Below, in pieces: positions 1 to 7,094 of a stretch of DNA of 10,420 nucleotides. Where the stretch lies: contig JADGJH010001272.1 of the NCBI GenBank assembly GCA_027596945.1, forward strand, positions 520 to 10,939, given 5' to 3'. Position numbers and translations under genes: made by a program. The stretch is from Physocladia obscura (Eukaryota; Chytridiomycota; Chytridiomycetes; Chytridiales; Chytriomycetaceae). The notes under the pieces were generated by a model that was given only the letters and a program-made list of their open reading frames with translations, did no database searches and had not been told where the DNA came from. The number at the start of each line of letters is the position of its first letter. The first letter of the stretch is position 1.

Positions 1-402
1 TCTTTTGGAATTGTGCAAGTAACTTGGTTATTGTTGAGAATTCTGATTTGTTGTGGTTTGTTTTTCTGTTACAAAATTGCAGTTGCAGGTTAAAAACTCA
101 CAGACAAGACAGATTTAAAAGTGCACCAAGCTCTTTTGGAATGATTCCAGTAAGTTTATTATTGCTACGAACCCTGATTTGATGGAGGTTTGTTTTTCTG
201 TTACAAAAATTGTGCAGTGTGGTAGTTTTGAAACTCACAATTCCTCCAATTTTGAAAGGGCACTCAGCTCTTTTGGAATTGTGCAAGTAACTTGGTTATT
301 GTTGAGAATTCTGATTTGTTGTGGTTTGTTTTTCTGTTACAAAATTGCAGTTGCAGGTTAAAAACTCACAGACAAGACAGATTTAAAAGTGCACCAAGCT
401 CT
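1..402. repeat. Tandem exon-intron repeat in the LRR array (134 bp identical at 268-bp offset)
   Basis: Positions 1-134 match 269-402 without a mismatch; the first difference is T135 versus C403, in mid-exon. The offset of 268 equals two exon-intron units (72+59+72+65). The repeat includes one complete intron (43-101 and 311-369). The intervening intron (174-238) is also similar to these two: it shares the GTGAGTTT start, a TTTTGTAACAGAAAAACAAAC core and a CAAATCAG end. The match begins at the first base of the window, so the copied tract probably extends further left. Confidence 0.95.
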
Positions 403-910
403 CTTGGAATGGTGCCAGTCAGTTGGTCATTGTGGAACCATCTGATGTGATAAGGTGTTTTATTTTCAAAATAGAGCTATTCAAAACCAAAACGCAATAC
501 TTACAACTCCTGCAAATTTGATAAGGCACCCAGATCTTTTGGGATAAATACACTCCATTTGCTTAACTGTATTTCAAGATATGCTAAGGTCTTCATATTA
601 CATATTGCTGGAGACAAAGATACTATTTTTTTTTGCTTCTATTTTATGTTAGTGATATTTGTATAGCAGAGCTGCATGCATGCGAAAAATTTGGCTGGCT
701 TTTTTGGAAAAAGAGGAGATTATCCCAGTGGTCGGATTTCTCCATACAACAAGTGTCACTGAGAACAGAATTTGCAAATGTACTAGAAGTGATAATTGCA
801 TCAAAAACTTTGGCAATGATTCGAAGCTTGCAAACTTCGGGAAAAGGCAGCAACTTGAGGATCTGATCAATCAATTCATAAGGGAGCGAAACAGTTGTTG
901 GGGCTGACAT
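1..910 (-). CDS. F-box / leucine-rich-repeat protein, 5' part (runs off left edge)
   Basis: Starts at ATG 910 (MSAPTTVSLPYEL). Residues 9-50 look like an F-box (LPYELIDQILKLLPF, then CKLRIIAKVF), the SCF ubiquitin-ligase adaptor module that binds Skp1; the LRRs would select substrate. Exon model: 910-748, 607-505, 441-370, 310-239, 173-102 and 42-1 (partial). Introns: 747-608 (doubtful), 504-442, 369-311, 238-174 and 101-43, with GTAAGT or GTGAG donors and CAG acceptors. Exons 3, 4 and 5 are each exactly 72 nt and encode one 24-residue LRR (for example NNKLTGIIPKELGAL); all introns after exon 2 split a leucine codon in phase 2. The first intron is odd: 140 nt, donor GTATGG, branch site CTAAC, acceptor CTCCAG. 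It keeps frame but removes coding-looking sequence (WDNLLFFQKSQPNF), so either a cryptic donor is used or the true donor is lost. F-box/LRR identity is fairly firm; intactness is not. Confidence 0.75.
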
Positions 911-1243
911 CAATATTTCCAGACTTAAAATGAAAGGCAATGTCGTGTAGTAAGAGGCAGTAATAAACAGAGCAATGCGATTTTGTTGTAGTATCCTGTT
1001 GGTTGATATCAATATTGTTTGCAGTATATTGAGCAGCAGAGCCAATACTTGGAAGCAAATGCACTTCAGTTTATTATATTATATCGCAAGCAAAAAAGCA
1101 AAATATGTCGAAGAACGCTTGCATTTCCCCAATTACTTTTTGCAACTAATAATTACAAGAAAAGTGCATTACTCAGACAAAGTGCGAAACAAAAATTTGA
1201 GTCCGCTGAATTCGCAAGGTTGCAACGACGAAATTTTCCAAAC
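911..1243. other. Intergenic, upstream of the F-box/LRR gene
   Basis: AT-rich spacer between the start of the F-box/LRR gene and the stop of the GC-rich small ORF. It should hold the promoter and 5' leader of the F-box gene (minus strand), but I see no convincing TATA box or repeated element. In-frame sequence runs upstream of ATG 910 on the minus strand, but it is low in LRR or F-box character, and the methionine just before APTTVSLP is the natural F-box start. Base composition changes sharply to GC-rich at about 1250. Confidence 0.5.
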
Positions 1244-1432
1244 TTAAGCGCAACGCATCTGCTTGACGACGGCTTTCTTCTCCTGGCCCGTCTGCGCAAC
1301 GGCGGCCCTGGTCCCGGCGACCTTAGCGGCGGCGTCGCGCACGGGAGACAGCCGCGAGCGACGTGTTGGTGGCGGCCACTCGTCCACCAGCAGCGACGTG
1401 TGTGCGAGCGCCGTGTGCAGCTGCGTCGGCAT
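1244..1432 (-). CDS. GC-rich 62-aa ORF, function unknown
   Basis: ATG at 1432 sits in a good eukaryotic context (GGCCGCCATGCC) and the ORF ends with TAA at 1244. Almost every codon ends in G or C (ACG CAG CTG CAC; GCC GTC GTC AAG), while the flanks are strongly AT-rich; the GC step coincides closely with the ORF ends, which argues for coding selection. A TATAAT-like stretch lies about 30 nt upstream. The product begins MPTQLHTALAHTSLLVDEWP, is basic and alanine/arginine-rich in the middle (RRSRLSPVRDAAAKVAG) and ends KKAVVKQMRCA. I see no signal peptide, membrane segment or recognised motif. It could be a small conserved gene, a recent acquisition, or the final exon of a longer gene, although no acceptor is obvious just upstream. 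An overlapping plus-strand frame is also open but has no supporting features. Confidence 0.5.
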   Translation of the reverse strand: MPTQLHTALAHTSLLVDEWPPPTRRSRLSPVRDAAAKVAGTRAAVAQTGQEKKAVVKQMRCA

Positions 1433-1858
1433 GGCGGCCGTTCAGGGGAACAAGCAAATTATATGAGTTGCTTAGTCATGCCTGTCTGGATTGACTTCTC
1501 AAAGCTGCTGAATAACTGATTAAAAACTTTATTTTTCAAGCTCTGAACAATCTGTTCACTCCAAATTTTGACAAAATTTATCAGTTTAGACAAGATTCGG
1601 ATATAGGAATGTCGATTCCGTTGCACAACCGTCTCGCCCCGTTTTTTCGTTAACGTTTTTTCAGATTCAGTCAAACGCTGTTTGCTGCCATGCCAGGAAT
1701 CGCCACTTTGCAGTTGTGCATAATTCTTTTCTATCATATAAAACTTGCTCAGCTTTTTGTAAATTCTGCACATCGTTCATACTAATAAGATTCTACATCA
1801 CACTGTATTGGAACATTTTAAGTTTATTGATAAGAAATGAGAATCGCGTAACAAAACG
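1433..1858. other. Intergenic, no supported gene
   Basis: Spacer between the 3' end of the GPI-type protein gene and the start of the GC-rich small ORF. A lysine/serine-rich minus-strand frame is open from 1773 to 1459, but it has no domain, no signal sequence and AT-rich codons typical of chance ORFs. The stretch around 1445-1470 would contain the promoter of the small ORF, with a TATAAT-like element. No RNA gene or clear repeat was seen. Confidence 0.45.
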
Positions 1859-2605
1859 TCAAGAAAAAAGCATGGTGACAGCAGCAAAAAAAACGGAAAG
1901 ACCAAAGTCTGACCTCGTAGATATAGCACTGGATTTCGACGCTGTAGTAGAAGTTGAAAAACTTGTTCCACCCAAAGTTCCAGTTGTGCCAGAGGCCACA
2001 CCTGTTGTTGCAGTGCTACCCAAAAATCCAGTTTTGACAGAAACCACACCCGACACAGTTGTTGTAGAGTTACTCAAATAGCCAATTGGAGGTCCAGTGT
2101 AGTAATAGTATCCACCGAGGCCAACCGCAGTACAAGTCATTGTACTTTTGAAACTTAACAGGCCATTAAGAAACGCCACAAGAGTATTCGGATCTAACGC
2201 TTTGGTGCAACTAGCATCAGAGTATAGCCCGCCTTCGTAGCTCCCCGTAGTTCCTGTAACTTGAACATAAAAGCTTTGAAAGTTGTTTCCTGCGAAAATA
2301 CACAGACCCGGAACGATTACATATGTTTGGATAAAATATTCGAAGCACGCCGAATCACCGAAAAATGAAATAGAAAATGGCGTTGCAGAAAACTCTGAAG
2401 TCAGTTGGTCAAAGGAGTCAAGACAAAGTGCGCCATTTCCAACGATTGGGTTGCTTGTTGGGAATGGAGTGCATGTGGTGGTGTTGAAAACACAGTCTAT
2501 TGATATTTCCGGGGCTGCCACATATTCGGCCATAACTATTGTATCGGCAGCACAGTTCGTGGTTGAGTATGTTGTAAGTGCAGAAAAGTCAGTGAAAGCA
2601 GTCAT
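1859..2605 (-). CDS. Cysteine-rich surface protein with Ser/Thr stalk and GPI-type tail
   Basis: 248 codons from ATG 2605. The N-terminal 160 residues contain eight cysteines (18, 38, 45, 61, 87, 102, 133, 158), enough for four disulfides, in an extracellular-looking domain with N-glycosylation sites (NTT). Residues 179-230 form a Ser/Thr/Gly-rich stalk suited to O-glycosylation. The end is a hydrophobic tail (FGLSVFFAAVTMLF, 234-247) preceded by small residues, as in GPI attachment signals. This pattern suggests a cell-wall or plasma-membrane protein. The oddity is the start: no signal peptide follows ATG 2605, and the in-frame extension to ATG 2689 (MPYQLVLFKFF) is a poor one. A short upstream signal-peptide exon may exist between 2606 and 3000, but I could not define it. 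The protein family is not recognised. Confidence 0.72.
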   Translation of the reverse strand: MTAFTDFSALTTYSTTNCAADTIVMAEYVAAPEISIDCVFNTTTCTPFPTSNPIVGNGALCLDSFDQLTSEFSATPFSISFFGDSACFEYFIQTYVIVPGLCIFAGNNFQSFYVQVTGTTGSYEGGLYSDASCTKALDPNTLVAFLNGLLSFKSTMTCTAVGLGGYYYYTGPPIGYLSNSTTTVSGVVSVKTGFLGSTATTGVASGTTGTLGGTSFSTSTTASKSSAISTRSDFGLSVFFAAVTMLFS

Positions 2606-3004
2606 TTTGTGAAGATTTCCAAAAAAAACTTTTTTGAAAAATTTTGAACCTTGCATGAAAAACTTGAAAAGAACAAGCTGATAAGGCATTCGTTAAACCA
2701 GTCCGTGTTTGACGCATTATCGTTTCCATTTTGCATCTAAATTGGTTGTTTTTGGAATGAAACAAAGTGCTTGTTTTGGGTTTCGATTTTTTTTTTTTGA
2801 TTTCCCACTCACAAGCCCAACGATTGATTCAAAACAACAAGGGCAGAAATTTCGAGAATAGAATCACTATGATTCAAAAATCGCTGTCATTATTATGATA
2901 ACAAAGGAATATGGGAGATTTGACATGTGAATGGATAAAACATGTAATCGACAAAAGAAAATTTTTCACGAATTCCAGGTTCGTAACACCGTATCTATTT
3001 TTCT
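2606..3004. other. Intergenic / possible upstream exon of the cysteine-rich protein
   Basis: AT-rich spacer with a T run near 2790 and an A run near 3015. A donor-like GTGAGT lies on the minus strand at about 2810, preceded by hydrophobic-coding frames near 2830-2920, but no frame gives a clean ATG-to-donor signal peptide. It should hold the promoter of the 2605-1859 gene. The insertion boundary of the neighbouring LINE remnant probably lies near 3000-3020. Confidence 0.4.
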
Positions 3005-3610
3005 GTGTTGACCATAAAAAAAAAAAAAAGAAACGACAATCAGACAAATGCAGATGTAAAAATTGATGGAAGAGAATCAGGAGTAGCAGCTATATATACT
3101 GGCAAAGACAATTATATCGTCCACACACTAAACTTTAAAGTTCCAAATACCAACGCCTTCTCAACAAAAAGCAAAGAATATGCTATTTATGGCTCTAAAT
3201 ACACAAGAAATAAAATCGTCACTGATTCAAAATCGACCATTAATACAACATTTGAAATAACTCTAAACTTTGACTTAAATAACAGATTAACTCACTTGAT
3301 CAAACATATTAATTATACAAGATCAACCGACACTTGAAAAATTCAAAAAATACAAAATCACTGACACTGACACTTGCCTGATGTGCGATACAAGCACAAA
3401 ATCCTTTGAACACATTTGGACTTGCCCACCCTTTGAATATTTTATATCAAAACTCACCGAAAAAAAATCATTGCTGAATGCATCAGAATTTACTTGCCAG
3501 AGTCTATAACTAGCAAACTTGCCCAAGAAATCATTAATAATAGTCTAATTGAAATGGCAAATAACACAAAGAAAATGAAATATTTGCATGAAAAATGTAA
3601 TGTTTCATAG
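3005..3610 (+). mobile_element. Decayed LINE (non-LTR retrotransposon) 3' remnant: RNase H plus zinc-knuckle tail
   Basis: Three plus-strand frames carry successive parts of one LINE ORF2-like C-terminus. About 3049-3240 resembles RNase H, with IDGRESGVAAIY, KEYAIY and IVTDSKS matching the D, E and D catalytic motifs (the usual DGS is DGR). That frame ends with TGA at 3335. A second frame continues from before 3321 (DQPTLEKFKKY) to a C-x2-C-x8-H-x3-C zinc-knuckle (CLMC, then HIWTC, at about 3375-3425) and stops at 3507. A third frame resumes after the A-run at about 3461 (IIAECIRIYLPES) and ends with TAG at 3608. The reverse transcriptase and endonuclease parts are absent, so the copy is 5'-truncated and inactive. 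No ATG opens the first frame. It is the only coding-derived sequence on the plus strand with clear support. Confidence 0.72.
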
Positions 3611-3914
3611 TAATAGACTTTAGCAAATACTTGATGTTGGCTCCAGTTGCGACAAGTTACACCAGAAAAATTGCTGTCAAGCCAACAGAGAGATGAAAGA
3701 AAGTCCAAAACTTTATTTTTACAACTTATTTGTGATACTTTTGGATTTTGGCAAACTAAAGCTTGCCTTATTAGGATTTTTCAAACCAAACAGACGAGAA
3801 AAAATCCCAAAACAAAACTCAGAAGATTATTGAAGTTAAAAGTGTTTATTTGGCTGATAACCTTACAGACACACACACCAAACAAATAAAATGGAAGATT
3901 TTGTAATTTTACAA
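3611..3914. other. Spacer, possibly more LINE tail; 3' region of the Tyr-rich gene
   Basis: The plus-strand frame ending at 3889 reads LLSSQQRDERK and LICDTFGFWQTKACLIRIF, which vaguely recalls the terminal part of LINE proteins, but I cannot prove it. On the minus strand an AATAAA at 3850-3845, about 65 nt past the stop of the Tyr-rich gene, is a plausible polyadenylation signal. Immediately after that stop, 3901-3914 is a 14-nt palindrome (TTGTAA TT TTACAA). Confidence 0.35.
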
Positions 3915-4370
3915 TTACTTGCGACCATAGCCATATCCATAGCTGTCATCATCACCGTAGGAATTATATCCACTGTAGTAATTGTTGTAATCATTGTAGC
4001 CATATCCATAATCACCACCATATGGTACATCTCTCTTCTTTCTCTCATATCCATATGAGTCATAGTCATTGTAGCTGTTGTAGTCATCACCATATGAGTC
4101 ATAGTCACTGTACCCATAGTAGTCATCATTGTAGTATCCACCATAAGGTGCTTTTCCAAGACCAGGATGAGATTGAGCGTGTGGCTTTCCAGATTGTCTG
4201 TAAACGTTGATGTTTGGCCCTGCATGAGAGTTGGAAAAGCCTGGAGAGCTTGGTTTACCAGCAGCAGGCTTGGAGTCCTGGTTTGCTTTGACCCCATGGA
4301 CATCTGCAATATCTGGCAGAGCTGAAACCAGTGCAGCAATTGAGCCAAGAGCAAAAAAGAGAAGTTTCAT
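3915..4370 (-). CDS. Secreted tyrosine/glycine-rich protein
   Basis: 151 codons, single exon, ATG at 4370. Residues 1-17 are a good signal peptide (MKLLFFALGSIAALVSA, cleavage likely before LPDI). Residues 18-75 form a polar linker rich in Pro, Gly, Ser and His. Residues 76-151 are low-complexity: 25 of 76 are tyrosine, spaced by Gly, Asp, Asn and Ser, with YDSYG repeats and a YGYGYGRK end. There is no cysteine. RKKR at 110-113 followed by D is a good Kex2-type processing site that would cut the Tyr-rich part in two. Tyr/Gly-rich secreted proteins are often structural or cross-linked through dityrosine (walls, adhesives), which is inference here. The DNA repeats mirror the peptide repeats (CATATGAGTCATAGTCA occurs twice near 4050-4110). 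A TATA-like element lies about 57 nt upstream. Confidence 0.85.
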   Translation of the reverse strand: MKLLFFALGSIAALVSALPDIADVHGVKANQDSKPAAGKPSSPGFSNSHAGPNINVYRQSGKPHAQSHPGLGKAPYGGYYNDDYYGYSDYDSYGDDYNSYNDYDSYGYERKKRDVPYGGDYGYGYNDYNNYYSGYNSYGDDDSYGYGYGRK

Positions 4371-4424
4371 TATTGAGTTGATTTGATTGATGTTGATGTT
4401 TAGTTATTAAGACAACTTTGACTG

Positions 4425-4432
4425 CTTATATG
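4425..4432 (-). promoter_or_regulatory. Candidate TATA box of the Tyr-rich protein gene
   Basis: CATATAAG on the minus strand, about 57 nt upstream of ATG 4370, followed by an A/C-rich leader (CATCAACATCAATCAAATCA) typical of a fungal 5' UTR. Position and sequence fit a TATA element; no transcription data are available. Confidence 0.45.
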
Positions 4433-4447
4433 TCAATTTTCTTTTCT

Positions 4448-4533
4448 CAGGAGGGTTTTAAAGTGTCAAAACTTCATTTCAATCTTTTGGAAATACAGGG
4501 GAAAGAAAAATTTTTTATTCACAGGAGGGTTTT
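4448..4533. promoter_or_regulatory. Repeated 12-bp element upstream of the Tyr-rich gene
   Basis: CAGGAGGGTTTT occurs at 4448-4459 and again at 4522-4533, 74 bp apart, at 78 and 152 bp upstream of ATG 4370. Read toward the gene it is AAAACCCTCCTG. A related ACAGGGGAAAG lies between them at about 4495. In an AT-rich spacer, two exact copies of a G-rich 12-mer suggest a transcription-factor site. The factor is not recognised; the CCCT core recalls zinc-finger stress elements, but this is only a resemblance. Confidence 0.4.
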
Positions 4534-5276
4534 GGATAACTTATTAAGTAAAAGAAATAAATCTATGGAATGTGAAATATGATTCTTTGAATAAATGAAT
4601 GGCAAAAATATAATTGCCAGGATATGATGCAACTCAAAGTATATTTTTTTTCCTGCAGTCGGAAAGTTTTTTTATCTTGTAAAAATCCCAATGCACATCA
4701 ATTTGGAGTTGAAGCCATCATTACTACTTATATATCTTGACAGCAAATGCAACAATTAACAAAAGTTATTGAAAAAAACTAAAACAAGCTGAAAATGTTT
4801 GGTATGAACATTTCTACAACGTAACTACTTCAATTCTTCAGTGCTTCAATTGAGAGGAAGTGTTGGAAGTCCTGTTGATTTCAAAACGACTTTCAACAAT
4901 AAAAGGATATATTTATTAAATAAAAATATTTTGTATGGTGCATATTTCTTGTGATTCGCCTCGCCTTCTTTAATCGATCATTTGTTTAAATTTTGATCAG
5001 TGGCTAGCAAAAATTCTGTCAATGACCATCGCATCGCTATCACGTGGCTGATGCATTTTTTGAAGATAAATGATCTTGACCGTTATCGAATTAAAAAATG
5101 GGACTGTTCTTCGGTTCTATCTGACTTGAACCATCGCATTTTTTGGATTAGAAATCAGATTTCATTCCAAAATGAAATGTCTTTCATTGAAACTTTTCGT
5201 TGCAAAAACAAAAGGGAATACAAACAGCCATATTAAAAAAAAACACAAATGAGTAGAATATTCGAGGGAATGTGAA
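4534..5276. other. Long AT-rich spacer with one unproven ORF
   Basis: No confident gene. A plus-strand frame is open at about 5000-5236; its first ATG is 5050 (MHFLKINDLDRYRIKKWD) and it gives roughly 60 residues rich in Ile, Lys, Asn and Phe. It lacks motifs and opposes the strand of every real gene here, so it may be chance or a relic. The left part should include distal promoter sequence of the Tyr-rich gene, and the right end is the 3' region of the LRR membrane-protein gene. No tRNA-like fold was found by eye. Confidence 0.45.
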
Positions 5277-6956
5277 CTATTTAAAATTATGATTTTCAGC
5301 GGAAGCTGCCGAAGTAGCAAACGTGGGTGGAGATTCATCAGTCACTCCACCAATATTTCCACCAACATCTCCAGACAGACCACTTTCCAGATCCTGATTT
5401 TTATTTTTTTCACCTTTGTTTTCATCAGAAACTGGTTGACCATCCGCTACGACATATTTCGGAACTTCAGGCATATACGCGGGTAAATTCAATTCATCGA
5501 TCCTTCTCATCTCAAGTTCCAAATCGCCTGGTCTGCGAACCACATATGGATCTTCAGAAGTATTGCCTTGCTGCCCTTGTCTCTGTCGATTTCTACGAAT
5601 TTGATACGCAAAAAACGCACCCCCAAGGATCGCAATAATCCCAATCCAAATCAATTGTCCACCAAACCCATCTCCAAAACTCCACCACGACGAAGATGAC
5701 GACGACGACGACGACGACGAACTTGATACAGGATTATTCGGATCGATTCCTAGTGCTGCACCGCCACCACATGTTTGTAACGCACTGGACACATCACGAA
5801 TACAGGACGGTTGGTACGGCCATATTGCCGGCACACACAACTGGGTGCCGTTAAAGTTGCACGAACTCATAAGTGTCCATTCGGGAGTACCAGTTTTATT
5901 TTCCGAAATAGACGGTGGCAAAGCACCACTGAGATGTGCATTATTCGACACGTCGAGAAGGATAAAGTTGTCCGCATAATTCGTCGGTATGGGGCCAGTC
6001 AAGTTGTTGTTGGAGACACTCAAGGTTGTAAAAAAAGCTGTTTGTGCAGCCAGAACATTCGGCAGACTTGGAAGAGTTCCGTTAATAACACGCGTCCCAG
6101 ACGGAGAGCTAATAACGCCTGACACGTTTCTTTATACGAAAAAGGGAAAGTGTGAGATATTGCAGCTTTCTCGACATGGCACTTACAGCGCAGAAAAGTA
6201 ACGAGGAATCTGTACAACTGTAAAAATAGACTCCAAAATATTACTTCCGTATAGTGCATTGTGGATACCTAGTCCAGCCAGGTTAGTCAAATTACTGAGT
6301 GCAGATGGAACGAAAGCCAATGCCGTCGGCGGATTGTGAACTGACAAAACGAATACAGTGTTTGTATCGCAGAATTGGGCATTTAAGTACGAGGTCGGGT
6401 CATTGGGATTGGAGATTGTGGTCTGTTTTGGTTCAGTTCAGTTCAACAGTTGTCAAAATTGAGACAAAACAGCAAATACATTCTGCGAGCACGACGTAGC
6501 GGCCGGAAATCCAAACAGCGTAGCCATAGTAAGAACGGCCTGCGAACGACATGAGGTTTGTAAGCAATGACTGAATGGTGACAAATAGGAAAAAAAAAAA
6601 GGTAACTCAACCTGACACTGGTTTCCGGCGGAATCAACGTTGGAACTAATCTCGTAGATATCGCCGGTGTTCGAATCGTAACAGCCATCGAGCGAAAGAG
6701 AGGATGAGCTGTTCCCGCTGTTGTCCCCGAAGTAACCGCTGTTGTAGAGTGCCAGCCAGCCGATCGCAACAGCCAACACTGCCACCCCAAAAACAAGAAT
6801 CCAGCGAGCTCTCCGATTTGTGCGCAGAGTATCGCCAAGTCTTCCCAGCGCATTCGGTCGCCGCGCTATCCCTGCCCCTGTTTCTCTTCCTGTTCCTGCT
6901 GTCGTTGCTTCCGTCCCCGTTGGTCCGGTTTCTTGCCTGCGGCTGAAGAATCGCAT
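5277..6956 (-). CDS. LRR membrane protein with two transmembrane segments and LPAY tail motif
   Basis: Four exons: 6956-6612, 6539-6480, 6422-6187, 6108-5277; introns 6611-6540, 6479-6423 and 6186-6109 (phases 0, 0, 2); 490 aa. ATG 6956 (MRFFSRRQETG) is chosen because the frame upstream has only a GTG. Order: Arg-rich cytoplasmic N-terminus; transmembrane segment about 52-70 (WILVFGVAVLAVAIGWLAL) after NRRAR; Ser/Asn-rich spacer and Cys-containing cap; LRR-like stretch with LTNLAGLGI, NNNLTGPIP and NNAHLSGALPPSI; Cys-rich C-cap; 13-serine run followed by WW; second transmembrane segment about 366-384 (LIWIGIIAILGGAFFAYQI) followed by RRNRQR; acidic/polar tail with LPAYMPE at 422-428. That motif resembles WW-domain ligands of Nedd4/Rsp5 ubiquitin ligases. 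No kinase domain is present. It is probably a surface sensor or scaffold. The segment LYGSNILESIFTVVQIP interrupts the LRR pattern, so splicing of exon 3 is less certain than the rest. Confidence 0.8.
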
Positions 6957-7094
6957 CTGAATTTCAATGAAAGTTGACTTGCCAAGAAAAGACACTCAAA
7001 AATCTGGAAAATGAAATTCGAACATGACAAGCATTTTTCTCAAATCAAATGAAATTAAAAATCAACTCGAAGGTAGAACGTGAATTCGGTACTT

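Noticed and set aside
1..402. CRISPR-like or satellite repeat
   Set aside because: The repeat units are LRR exons plus introns in frame with a protein gene, not short repeats with unique spacers.
1019..1519. 166-codon plus-strand ORF over the GC-rich island
   Set aside because: It spans AT-rich and GC-rich parts without a change in coding quality, has a low-complexity Arg/Gly-rich product and no motif; the minus-strand 62-codon ORF explains the GC-rich part better.
1459..1773. 104-codon minus-strand ORF
   Set aside because: Lys/Ser/Asn-rich, no domain or signal, composition typical of chance frames in AT-rich DNA.
2283..2612. Plus-strand ORF opposite the cysteine-rich protein
   Set aside because: Antisense shadow of a well-supported minus-strand gene.
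3863..4354. Met/Thr-rich minus-strand frame over the Tyr-rich gene
   Set aside because: Frame-shifted shadow of the Tyr-rich repeats; the signal-peptide frame (4370-3915) is the real one.
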